Positions 19,546 through 30,470 of a stretch of DNA of 64,000 bases are shown here, piece after piece (positions within the stretch are counted from its first letter, which is position 1; the number at the start of each line of letters is the position of its first letter). The notes beneath the pieces were generated by a model, which saw only the letters and a program-made list of their open reading frames with translations, was not told the DNA's origin and searched no databases. Both the position numbers and the translations under genes were made by a program. This stretch comes from Aphrocallistes beatrix (Eukaryota > Porifera > Hexactinellida > Sceptrulophora > Aphrocallistidae): positions 2,914,001 through 2,978,000 of the forward strand of contig OY725502.1 in the NCBI GenBank assembly GCA_963281255.1. Direction: 5' to 3'.

Positions 19546-21000
19546 AGGCTATGGATCAGTATATAATATACGAAGTTATATACCAGCATAATCTAACTAT
19601 TTTCAGAAAAATTCATTAGTTCGTTTAACCAATCAATGGTCAAGAAATTATAGCTGGCGTCATTGCCTTTGTGTGCTAGAATGCTATGGCTAATGGTATA
19701 AAAAACTAAAGTTAGTTTAATTTGGACATGTGTCCAGGAACGGAATGGTTCTCATACATAGAACGAATTATAAATTTCATCGATTAATTGGGATCTCCGC
19801 TTAATCTGGACAAAAAATCCGGGAGCAATTTTCCCCGATTAAGCGGAGTCACGCATGCATATAATATTAATTTTCTATTGTTCGTAGTTTTTGAAAAACC
19901 GCCTTTTGAAAAGTTAGTAGTACTACAGTAGTCCCTCTCTAATTGTCCACCAGTGGGCAATGGGGTACAAAGTGAACAATTAGAGAATCCCAATTAGAAC
20001 ATTCCGGAAAGTATAATAATATTAACGCAACCAGCGTTGTTTATAAATGGAACACACTATTTAACCGGTTTAATTCTACATTTAGTATGCACTTAGGTTA
20101 CATTTTTTACTATTCCCTACCTCAGGTCAGCGCCACAGGTTCGATTGGTCCGGTTTTAACCGGACCACTTTTCAAAAGTGGTCCGGTTGGTAAAGTAAAA
20201 CCGGACCACTTCTTAAACTTTTCCAATTTGTATTACGATATTAGTAATCAGCGTAAAATTTCTCTTCGTTTAAGTAGTCACTTTGCTATATTTTGAATTT
20301 TTTTCTTAGCAACGCAGGAATGTGTCTGGAATGTGGAAAGATTCCATTCTCAATTTTTTTCCCCAAACCATATCGAGTGACCCCTTGTTCGATTCCGCAC
20401 AGCTAGCTGGAGATAGTTATGCATACATCGATTTTCTAAACTGCCTTTTAAGGTTGGTGTTTCCTTCCAGAACTAACTTTAAAAGTTTTCATTATTTTCT
20501 CCTGAAATTCTTTGTGGAAACTGTTCTCGATGAGTTATCTGCGAAAATACACTTTTTGGGAGCCCAAAAAGTAAGAGAAAAATTTTTTTTTTCCCAAATG
20601 ACCTAATTTATAGAGGACATTCAAGGAAACTTCAATGCCTTATGCCTCTTTCACTCAATTATTCTTGCACGAAATGGTTGAATAAAGAAAATAATAGGAA
20701 TAGAATTTTCAATTTTAACCCAAATAATTTTTTCTTTCAAATTTCGTTTATACAATATTTAGAGGCAGATTTTCGTAAGGAAAAATATTTTAACTTTTTT
20801 CTAAAGTAGAATATCAAAAATCTGTCTCTATCATTTTGTTCTACGTGACGAGATCTTTCTAAAACCGTCGAGTCTTTAACTCTACGACCTTTGTAACTAG
20901 AGATTCCTCCTTTGTAAAATTGATTTTTTTTAAAATGACCATGTACGAAAAATGACCATGTACGACAGTTTCCGCCGAAATCCCATACCTACAACTTTAT
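19546..21000. other. Repeat fragments, no gene
   Basis: Holds a short pogo-like piece (19782-19852), a CAGTAGTCCCTCTCTAATTG end (19930), inverted GGTCCGGTTTTA words (20135-20215), and a piece related to the arms at 23922 and 29486 (20300-20420). Open frames look accidental. Confidence 0.5.
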
Positions 21001-21027
21001 TTGACTATGCCAGGTCGTTATTTTAAT

Positions 21028-21242
21028 ACTGAATTCGTACTCAGCACTAAATTTCCAGCAATTTGATATATATATTGACCATATTTGGAAATATTTTTGG
21101 TTGCCTTTTCCTAGCAACGGTCAGGAATGTTAAAAAATTCCTGGCCGTTGCTAGGCACGGTCAAACAAAAATGTTTCCAAATATGGTCAATATATATATC
21201 AAATTGCTGGAAATCTAGTGCTGAGCATGAATTCAGCATTAG
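21028..21242. repeat. Foldback hairpin, arms of about 100 bp
   Basis: The arm around CTAGCAACGGTCAGGAATGT is followed within ten bases by its inverse, ending in the inverse of GAATTCgTaCTCAGCACTA. It is related to the arms of the 23922-25592 element and to 29486-29680. Confidence 0.85.
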
Positions 21243-22018
21243 AAAGATGATCTGGCACTGTTAAAAGAAGTTATAGCTGTGGGACATTTCGCATTTAAAA
21301 TGTGTCGTTTTTGGAGTGACACCAGGTGATACAAGTGGCTCAAAGTGGCGAAGTATTGGGGCTGGAGTTATAAAAGTCGGGATTCTTGTTTAGAACCCCT
21401 ATAAGCATCTAAAAATGATAAAAAAGCAATTTGGGAACATTTTTAATAAAAAACAAATGTCGCATGGGAAACACCAACCTTAACACTATTTTCAGAGAAC
21501 AAAAGAATTATTAGCGATGTGATATGTGAACATTTCAGTTCAGTTCCAATTTCAGTTGAAGTCCAGGGTCTCCTTGGAGGGGCTTATACCCACAAATTAC
21601 TCATAAAATCTAATTTAACTTTGTTGAAAAGAATACCATTGCAGGCGCCAAATTTATGAGCAGTTGGTGAGGGATTTGTCTGAAAGGGAGGGATATATAC
21701 TGTAAAATTAGATAAATTGGGAGGCAGTATGTATCCAGACACCCAGAACACCACCGATAGTACCGGCACTGATTACAACTATCATTCTAGATCAACACTT
21801 CTAGGTCTACTCAATTTATTGAAAGTAAAATTCTAAAATTTTGACAAACAATGTGTCACTCAGACTTTAGCACTTGAATTCCAACACCCACATACTGCCG
21901 AGAGAATAAAAGAGAAATACTCTCTGTACATGATTCCTTTGGTATCAAGCCAGCTCAAATTGCTCTTATATTCTCAGAGAACCCTTTAAACATGGATAAG
22001 GCATTTGATCTCCTAGAC

Positions 22019-22183
22019 CAGGGCTGTCCAACTATATTTACTTCGGGCCGCAACTGCTTCATACCATTTAGTGGCGGGCCGCAATACAGGGGCGTGCACT
22101 CGGGATGGGTATGAATAGAGGCATTTTGGACGCAACGCGGGCCGCACAAAGCAAGGCCGCGGGCCGCCTGTTGGACAGCGCTG
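22019..22183. mobile_element. hAT MITE, 8-bp duplication TCCTAGAC
   Basis: CAGGGCTGTCCAACTATATT at the left and TGTTGGACAGCGCTG at the right, with TCCTAGAC directly repeated on both sides. GC-rich GGGCCGC words inside. Confidence 0.92.
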
Positions 22184-22256
22184 TCCTAGACAATGGGTTA
22201 TATACCAATACCATACCAGATGCAGATGAATATAATGAATTGGAGGATTTGGTTAA

Positions 22257-22366
22257 CCCTTGGAAGCATTTGGGATTTTTCTATTTATAGTAGTAATCCT
22301 ATGGATTTGCCATTGAAAATTACTTCAACTGGAAATTACGTAACACATTCCTGTGGCAAGCGTGGG
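22257..22366. mobile_element. piggyBac-like MITE, second family
   Basis: TTAA on both sides. Starts CCCTTGGAAGCATTTGGG and ends GTGGCAAGCGTGGG. A copy with longer interior is at 52748-52867. Confidence 0.75.
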
Positions 22367-22371
22367 TTAAA

Positions 22372-23017
22372 GAGTGGTCTTCAGTGCAGAGGAGAAGCCG
22401 GCACTATAGCGATCCAATACACACCAAAAATCTCACAATGAAACCCTGCATCAAACCCAAGTTCAAGGGAACATGCTCCTTGATCAACGATACCCGGGCA
22501 TTTGTTAATACAGTGCATAGATCAGCAAGCTTGAACCAGGATTGGAATTGCATGTGTTCAATGTCACTCGTAGGAGAAGTTCCAAAGCTATTCGACTCAA
22601 CATTTCTTACCACCTCTCGTTTAGCATGCAAAGTTGATGCAGTATTGCAAGATTTTGCAATACGACACAATGACAAGGTCACCACAAAAGTTGTTTCCCG
22701 CAAAGCGCATTAAATGACACGGTTAAATTTCCTCAAACCAAAATATTATAAAAACTTCTAAGCGCTTTAAACTGTGTTAAAGCGTGTCAAAGCATGTCAG
22801 CGCGTCGACGTTGCTTAATGAGCTCATTCGAAAAATCCTGTGGGAAACACTGCTTTTCACTAGAATAATTTGAAAGAATTCAATCGGTTAATGGAACCAA
22901 TGTGGAGCTCGACGCAGATATTGAGCAGTGACCACTTTAGCGTATCATATCTGTTCCCTCTGATGACAATGCTGTTACCTCGTCTCTTGGAACGAGAAAC
23001 GAAAACACACTCGAATA
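22372..23017. other. Unassigned stretch with a 109-codon frame
   Basis: The plus-strand frame 22384-22713 (ending VVSRKAH) is not recognised and has no domain I can name. The codons just upstream of the hAT MITE (IFSENPLNMDKAFDLLDN if the MITE is removed) look protein-like, so a decayed coding exon is possible. Confidence 0.25.
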
Positions 23018-23100
23018 ATAATTAATCAATGTGACCCCGGGCGCCTCCGGCGGACACAGTGTCCGCCAGCCCCGCAGTGCAAGCAAGCGAAGCGCACTTG
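23018..23100 (+). mobile_element. HINE-A 3' end
   Basis: Hairpin words GGCGCC, GGCGGACACAGTGTCCGCC and terminal CGCACTTG. Tail-to-tail with the copy at 23619-23721, a Tc1-type MITE lying between them. Confidence 0.75.
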
Positions 23101-23106
23101 TATATA

Positions 23107-23597
23107 CACTGCCTAGCCATAAGTATTCGAGTACCATATTGCTTTGCATCATAAATAGTACTAAATGGGTCTACACATGGAGGTCAATTCATTCAAACCA
23201 CGACAGTTACTGAAGATCTAACATCAAATTCGAAATCTGCACACTCGAATTACTCGGTTTAGAAGCTTTCCATATATTAATCCTTTCTAAAGCGCAATTC
23301 CTACCAATGGTGTCACCCCTTGCCACTTTCTACTTTTTTCCATTACCATTATGGAAAATAAGACCAAGTGGATCAAGATGGCACAAACGATATAAATTTA
23401 CTTGAGGTATAATTGATCAATAGACTTCTAAACAAAAATACTAAACAGAGTAATTCTAGTGTGTAGATATCAAATTTGATATCAGATTTTCAGTAGTTGT
23501 CGTCGTTTGAATGAATTGGTCTCTATGAGTAGACCCATTGTAGTATTATTTATGATGTAAATCAATATGGTGTTCGAATACTTATGGCCAGGCAGTG
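23107..23597. mobile_element. Tc1/mariner-type MITE
   Basis: CACTGCCTAGCCATAAGTAT at the left and its inverse at the right, flanked by TA. Arms match over about 115 bp. Confidence 0.9.
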
Positions 23598-23618
23598 TAT
23601 ATAGTATATATATATATA

Positions 23619-23721
23619 CAAGCGCACTTCGCTTGCTTGTGCTGCGCGGCTGGCGGACACTTTGTGTCCGCCGGAGGCTCTATTCGGCCGCCTGGTGTCA
23701 CATTGGTTAATTATAAGGGAG
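23619..23721 (-). mobile_element. HINE-A 3' end, cut by assembly gap
   Basis: Minus-strand CAAGCGCACTTCGCTTGC... with the double hairpin, running into the Ns. Confidence 0.75.
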
Positions 23722-23921
23722 NNNNNNNNNNNNNNNNNNNNNNNNNNNNNNNNNNNNNNNNNNNNNNNNNNNNNNNNNNNNNNNNNNNNNNNNNNNNNNN
23801 NNNNNNNNNNNNNNNNNNNNNNNNNNNNNNNNNNNNNNNNNNNNNNNNNNNNNNNNNNNNNNNNNNNNNNNNNNNNNNNNNNNNNNNNNNNNNNNNNNNN
23901 NNNNNNNNNNNNNNNNNNNNN
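23722..23921. other. Assembly gap of 200 N
   Basis: Exactly 200 Ns, probably a placeholder of unknown true length. It lies between a HINE copy and the left arm of an inverted-repeat element, a likely assembly failure at repeats. Confidence 0.98.
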
Positions 23922-24366
23922 TCCGAAAGTGGATTGGTACGACTCCGTCGTTCACCCCGGACTATACAAATCGCCGGTTTTGAAAACGGATATTTAAACT
24001 TTCAAATGATTGCAGATCATTTTTATTGTCATATTCGTGCTCAGCATCAAATTTCCGACAATTTGATATATATATTGACTATATTTTGGGAAAATATTTT
24101 CTGATCCTCCCTAGCAACGGCCTGGAATGTGAAAATTCCTCTCCAAATTTGGTAGAAACCATATCGAGTGACCCCTTGTTTTTCTCGGCTATGCTTGCTG
24201 AGTACGAATTTCTTAATATAAATAGTCTAAATGTTAGTTTTAAAATATTATTACTTACGACTGGTGGCATAAGTGTATTTTGAATAGGAAAAAACTCATA
24301 ACTTTGACTCTTTTAACACCTATGATATTTAAAAATGGAAAATTAGATGGGATAGATTGTTAAATA

Positions 24367-24581
24367 CACTCGACTCCGCTTAATAGGACCACATCTGTGA
24401 GAGGATATTTTGGCCCAATTAAGCAGAGAATCCTATTCAAAATATGTATATAGATATACTACGTGTCTATATTTTCCATTAGCTTCTATGTATGTGTGAT
24501 AAATAATCCGGTCCTGACAAAAGTGGTCTGATTAAGCTGTCGGCCCGATTAACCTGTAGTCCTCTTAAGCGGAGTTGACTG
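24367..24581. mobile_element. Tigger-like MITE
   Basis: Ends CACTCGACTCCGCTTAATAG and CTTAAGCGGAGTTGACTG flanked by TA. A member of the CAGTCGACTCCG family. Confidence 0.85.
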
Positions 24582-24605
24582 TAGATTGATAGATATGCTC
24601 GTATT

Positions 24606-24812
24606 TCATTTTTTCTTCCGTTTCATCATCTGCCAGGCTGATGCAATTCTTTCGCTCACATTGTCGCAGTTGTTCCCTTGGCATCGTCCGCATACTTGAG
24701 AGCTGTTTAGTCCTTGTTTCCTGCAGCTATATCTGAGACTGCTACAGCCAGTAGAACAGTTACAATAAATCATTTTCAGTAGTGCTTCGGATGCAGGGTT
24801 AGCGTCCATCAT
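24606..24812 (-). pseudogene. CXC (tesmin-like) cysteine-rich C-terminal fragment
   Basis: About 68 residues containing YCNCSTGCSSLRYSCRKQGL followed by C..CC.G..C, the cysteine spacing of CXC/CRC-type domains that end many invertebrate transposon-linked proteins of unknown function. No upstream coding part is attached; the matching upstream-type fragment is nearby on the other strand. Confidence 0.4.
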
Positions 24813-24916
24813 GACTGGGATTAGGCTGTTATCTTGACAGTCCCATCCCCATCCGTAACCTCCATATAATCAGTCATGCCCTTCCACAACATCACCTGGA
24901 AGGAGCTCCTCAGAGA

Positions 24917-25174
24917 GTGAAATTTCGTGGCAGAGGCTGTAAGTGGCTGTCTTTCAGGTATCACGAAATTAACAACATTACAAAGATATACTTCTACTCG
25001 GATAAAGGGAAACCAACCGTATTGTATGACATAAAGGTTATAAATCAGGCGTTTGAGAACGACATCTATGACAGCCTGCCTTTTCTACATGCATTCGCTC
25101 GGTGTGAGAAGTCTGCTCTACACTGGTTGATGAAAGAGGATTCCGTCTTACAAAGCTGTGCTAGTGTTTTCTGA
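24917..25174 (+). pseudogene. Fragment of the same unknown protein family (LPFLHAFARCEKSALHW)
   Basis: LPFLHAFARCEKSALHWLMK resembles the LLFLHAxxGCDTTSAxFxxGK segment found in repetitive invertebrate proteins that also carry a C-terminal CXC domain. The expected aspartate after Cys is Glu here. It is separated from, and opposed to, the CXC piece, implying an internal rearrangement. Confidence 0.35.
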
Positions 25175-25729
25175 GGTAATCCAAGACCCAGTTGAGATGG
25201 GAATCAAATTTTAAATTTTATTTGTTTGTTTTTTCATTAATAATACATTTATGCCACCAGCCGCAAGTAATATTATTTAAAACTAACATTTAGACTATTT
25301 ATATTAAGAAATTCGTACTCAGCAAGCATAGCCGAGAAAAACAAGGGGTCACTCGATATGGTTTCTACCAAATTTGGAATTTTCACATTCCAGGCCGTTG
25401 CTAGGGAGGATCAGAAAATATTTTCCCAAAATATAGTCAATATATATATCAAATTGCCGGAAATTTGATGCTGAGCACGAATATGACAAAAATGATCTGC
25501 AATCATTTGAAAGTTTAAATATCCGTTTTCAAAACCTGCGATTTGTATAGTCCGGGGTGAACGACGGAGTCGTACCAATCCACTTTCGGATAGTCCGATT
25601 TCGGTAAACTTTTAGTATGTCACTCTTAAGACATGATACTACGGAAAAATGCAATAAAACAATTTCTTGCAATTATTTTGGGGTTAGGATAATTTGCTTC
25701 CTATTTTGACCTGACTATCTATCAATAAT

Positions 25730-28700
25730 CACGGGTGTAATATTTGGAAGATAAAATGGGAAAAATTCCCAACGTAGATGAGCATTTATGTTAGCTATTT
25801 TGGACAATATGGAATAAGAATTCGTAATTCTTTAACCTCTGTGACGTCCAAAAATTTTTTTTCCGCAAAAATAGCCCGCCTGTCCGGAAAAAAATATTTT
25901 TTTTTTTTAAATTCCTCAAAAATATTTTAGTTGTACTTGTCAAATATTCCCATTCACAGATTTATAATACTCTATTTTTGGTGCAAATATCTTCTTTGTT
26001 TGATTATATATTGGCAAAAATTTTAAACTAAAATGCCTATTTATTGGATATTGCCGAATTTATTTCCCGTAATATTTACATATGAAAAATATGAGCTTTT
26101 GGTTCGTTCACTCCACAACAAATTAATTTAACTATTTTTAGTATACTTTTTTAAATTAGTGTATTTCATAATAGGCCCTTCAAATGAGAAATGTAATGTT
26201 GAATTCTTTACTTTGGTAATTATACTAGCTGAAGAATAAATTTCTAGAAAGTTTTTATTAATCTTGTATATTTACAGTAGTTAATATACCATAATTCAAT
26301 CTCCAAATCAGACAAACAACACAGAGAAGCAGACAAATAGCATTCTATTTAATTATATAGTAGATAACCAAACCTAAAATTTACTTATTTCAGTTAAATT
26401 TCCAAGTCATTTCAATAACTTACCTATCTATACTACGTATTATGTACTTATATACTTAAGTAATTAAGAATTTTGTTAATCAATATCAGAAGATTCTTCA
26501 TCTGTGTCCCAATTATGAAGTTCTACCCTCTCTATATCACTTTCTTCATCATGACAGTCGCTGCAAGTATCAGTGAATATTTCCCCCTGTTCTTTAGAAA
26601 GCCTCTCTGCATTATCCCACCGTAAATTATAATTATATGTCACCATACAATCAACCAATCTCTGTGGGTATAGCTCGTGCTCTAACTTGGTCTAAAATCT
26701 AAGATCCCAAAGATTTTGTATTCTGGAATGTAGCATCTCTCCGCTCTGCTCTGAACTTATTGCTGCCCCTGCTGTTAATTGAGGTTCATAATGGAAGAAG
26801 TATTCCATATAATGGTCGGAAAGTATATGCGATTTTAATGACCAAGGTAAACCGGTTGCATCCCATGATTCTCTGAATAGACAAATACTCTCTTCCCAAC
26901 CAGGCTTTCTTAAAAGACCCAAACACCTGTCTTTTACCATCTTCAATGATTTTAGGGCGTTTAACAAGGAGGTGTGATGGCTAGGGAATGGTATAATATC
27001 TAAATTATCCAAAAGTCGAGAGCAAGAGTTACCTTCTAGAGCGCCATCCCAGTACTCAGATCGATATACTTTGCATCTTTGCAAAGCTTGACAATGTTGT
27101 TTATACAGTAAACGATCATATCGGTTAGTCGCATTCTGAGATGGCCTAGCTACACCATACAACCGATTGACGAGACCAAGAAGTATATGGAGAGGAGCAA
27201 GAGCAAGTATTTCCATAGGTAAATCTGACCACTTGATAATTGGTTCATGAGATACGCTATTAGTTTTTGAATGAAAATCCTTAATTAATTCATTATACCT
27301 TCTTGCACGAAGAGGTGTTCCGGTACATTTTGTATTCTTCCGCCATATACAAAATGGGCAAGGATGCTTGCTGGATGCTTGCTGAATTCCAACGAGCATA
27401 GCAGCCACTTTAAAATCGCATGCAATTTGGATCGGAATATCCAAGTTAAAGATGTTTCGAATAGATGTTAAATTTAGTAATGAGCGCAAGTTTTCTGAAT
27501 TTTCGGATGCGTGACCCATCGCGATTACAAAGTTGGAAAGAACGCTATTAGGATTTGCTATATACAGACTATTCGGAAGCATTGAAACTATATTGACAGA
27601 TAGCTTGAGGAATTGTTTACCGCCATCCAGTTGTACTTTAAGTCTCGAAATTTTGTTCGATTGTTTATATGTGATTATATTCAATAATCTTTCAACATCG
27701 GTACAAATTCCCATTGGAACCAGTTCAAAGTTTTGTGTTTCTGAACGGATCATTTTGATGGATAGTGAAGTAAATATTTCTCCAAATATTGACCATTTTT
27801 CATCCCATGCTCCTTTTATTCCCCCCGTGGGAAAATGGATTCCTTCTTTGCGAAGAATTCTACCCAGCTCAAAATACGACTTTTTCCCCAAACCAAGGTG
27901 ACCTAACTTCTGCATATCTCGGACTGCCTCTCTGCTTAAAACGTGATTACTAATATTTTGTTTTGCACTCTTATACGGAATTGTAGCCACAGCTAATTGA
28001 TTATTCGAATCGAATGGATGACGTAATGATAGGGCATTAAATGGTGTAATAAGGCTATTGTCGCTAACTGAACCTTCGAGACTACTTACCAGGAAGTTAG
28101 TAGTGAGATTTTCAGTGTATCCACGAGACTCTACCCTTTCTGCGAAGTGTTTTCCAGCCTGCCGAGAAGATTGTGGGCGTTTCATAACTTGTTTGCAAAA
28201 GTCGATATCATGAACATCAGTAGACATTCCACACTTGCTGCACATTAATCTGACAGGAGATTGTTCTAAAGGCCTACCAGGATTAGGGCCTTGTGTCTTG
28301 AGTTTTGAGAGATGATTATTCATGGAGGACGAGTATATTTTGCATAGATGGCATCGATCCGTAGGGACACAAAGAATCGCCTTCCGAGTAATGTTACATG
28401 GAATTTCGACATTTAGGTTGGATTCAATATTAGATCTATCGGAAAGCCATTTATGTATGTTAAGTTTGCCACTTTCTAAGTCTGATAACCGAGATCTACA
28501 ACTACAACAAAATACCTTTGGCTTAAAGAGATCAATTATTTCAGCGCGAAGATCTATGTTGTAAAACTTATAGGCTCTGTCAATCACTAGATTAGTAGGA
28601 GGCTGTCGCAAATTTTTCTTAGGCAAATCTTTTGGCGATAAGCGGATATAACAAAAACGGCATACTTTGTACAGTGAATCCACATGGTAATAATCCCAAA

Positions 28701-29445
28701 TATTCAAGAGATTATCTGGTATTAATAATGAAGAAGACATGTTACTGAAAAATGAATAAAGAATTAAATTTTTGTGACACTTATATCGAAATGGTATGTA
28801 TATGGTTCCTACATAATAACAATAGATTAGCAAGACAGCCAAATAGCATGCAATGAAGAAGTCTTAAAATCATACTCATATTTGTATTTTTATGTTATCA
28901 GAATATAATTTTATGGTTAGTATTAGAATACAGATGTAGTATCAGCCAACCGTTGGCTAAGCACGAGCATACTATAACATAGCGTTACCCAACGGTTAAT
29001 TACTTAAACTCATTATTTCAATAAAATCAGTTTTAGAACATAGGCATAGAGAATTGTCAAAGTGAATAAAATTGCAATGACATGCAGAAATTATACTCTG
29101 ACTGACAGAGAATAAATTTGGCATTATCCAATAAATGTGTATTTTTAGTTTAAATTAATGCAAAATTAAATCAAACAAAGAAGATATTTGCACCAAAAAT
29201 AGTGTAATATAAATCTGTGAATGGTAATATTTGACAAGTACAGCTAAAATATTTTTTAGGAATTTTTTTTTAAAAATATTTTTTCCGGACAGGCGGGCTA
29301 TTTTTGCGCGCAAAAAAAAATTTTTGGACGTCACAGAGGTTAAAGAATCACGAATTCTTATTCCATATTGTCCAAAATAGCTAACATAAATGCTCATCTA
29401 CGTTGGGAATTTTTCCCATTTTATCTTCCAAATATTACACCTGTG
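25730..29445 (-). mobile_element. Chapaev-like (CMC group) DNA transposon, 3.7 kb
   Basis: TAAT is duplicated at 25726-25729 and 29446-29449. Ends are CACGGGTGTAATATTTGG and CACAGGTGTAATATTTGG, and inverted arms extend for about 330 bp. One long transposase frame fills the inside. CAC termini with 4-bp duplications fit the Chapaev branch of the CACTA/Mirage/Chapaev group. On its right lies a single arm (29486-29680) of the 21028/23922 repeat family. Confidence 0.85.
26476..28740 (-). CDS. Chapaev-like DDE transposase with one in-frame stop near the C-terminus
   Basis: The start giving MSSSLLIPDN (28738-28740) is preferred to the upstream frame start at 28842. N-terminal zinc-binding pairs are VCRFC, FCCSC, DRCHLC and LMCSKC. 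The first catalytic Asp is likely in VQLDGGKQFLKLS, the second in IACDFKVAAMLV followed by SKHPCPFC (the C..C insert of CMC and RAG-like nucleases), and the Glu in SSEQSGEMLHSRIQNLW. A TAG at 26692-26694 interrupts the frame, but coding continues in phase (YPQRLVDCMVTYNYN) to an acidic end at 26476. The intact product is therefore about 682 residues, or about 754 with the tail. The superfamily was inferred from motifs and termini, not from a search. Confidence 0.75.
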
Positions 29446-29485
29446 TAATATCTTCTTTTAATCACATCAGATTATATTTCGATTG

Positions 29486-29690
29486 TAGAATTCGTGTCCA
29501 GCACTAAATTTCCAGCGATTGATATATATATTGACCATATTTGGAGAATTTTTTGGTTGCCCGTTCCAAGCAAAGGGCCAGGAATGTTGAAAAATTCTAA
29601 TCTACAAATTTTTGAGTAACCATATCAAGTGACCCTTGTTCTTCTCGGCTAGGTTCAGCGAGTACGAATATGCTAATTAGAACGCTCTAA
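29486..29690 (+). repeat. Single arm of the 23922/21028 inverted-repeat family
   Basis: Shares TTTCCAGC-ATTGATATATATA and the CCATATC-AGTGACCC-TTGTTC words with 24050-24200. Confidence 0.7.
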
Positions 29691-30119
29691 TAGATCAAAT
29701 GATTTATTATATCACATTATTATAATGTAAAATTCAAATATTAATAATTCGTTCAGAAATTAATATTTTAATTCGAAATTTGAAATACAAAATACACCAA
29801 GGCTGAAATAAACGTAGTTTAAAGGAAAAGTTTGTATCATAAATATTTCATGAGATATTAACCAAAAACTGAGACCTAAATTTGATGTGTCACTGCTAAC
29901 TAATTTGGTGAAAATTTAAAAATTTTCACCTAAAAATGCTGCTTTTCGCTCTCTTCTTACAGATATCTCATCTGAAATGCTGGACAATTGTGGGAGTAGA
30001 GCTAACGTTTACATATTTAAAAAAGGAGAACTAACGCCAATTTGGGAGTAAAGCTAACGTCTACATTCTAACTAGATCTAACGTCAACATACGGAATAGA
30101 ACGAATGCTATACGCTTCT
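29691..30119. other. No feature seen
   Basis: AT-rich sequence. The words CTAACG and GGAGTA recur near 29995-30090, but no clear element ends are visible. Confidence 0.4.
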
Positions 30120-30470
30120 TAAACATGGCATCAAAGTACATATAGCCATTGTCAAAATTTTGATTAATCATCACATCATTCAGCATCAGGTAATTTTAAG
30201 CACGATTTGGCGATTCTCTAAGCTGTTTAAACTACCTTCTAAATGGTATTAATGCATGATTTTTAGTAGGACCAAGAATAGCAAAAGTTATTTTGAAAAA
30301 TTTAGAATTTTTCAATGGAATATTGTCACATTCTTGCGTTGCTATAGTAAACATTTTGATCGGTTTGGGCCATATTGTTCAAATTGTAGTAACTAGGTCT
30401 AACTAGTGCTACTTCCTATTAGGTGACAATACATATTGAACTTCTAAATCCACAGACTATAGAGCAGGGG
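30120..30470. mobile_element. Half copy of the 1.05-kb foldback element
   Basis: Matches about 7925-8290 with roughly 80-85% identity by eye. Broken at 30471 by a CAGGGGTTCTTAACCAGGGG hAT-type terminus whose partner I could not find. Confidence 0.75.

Larger units (their letters stand above)
23922..25592. mobile_element. DNA element with about 345-bp inverted arms
   Basis: Arms 23922-24266 and 25250-25592 are inverted copies with few differences. The middle contains a Tigger MITE (24367-24581) and two gene fragments in opposite orientations (24606-24812 minus, 24917-25174 plus). The outer left end is lost in the gap, so target duplications cannot be read. Confidence 0.75.

Noticed and set aside
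23595-24104. Frames spanning the N gap
   Set aside because: They cross unknown sequence and repeat DNA; no protein can be claimed.
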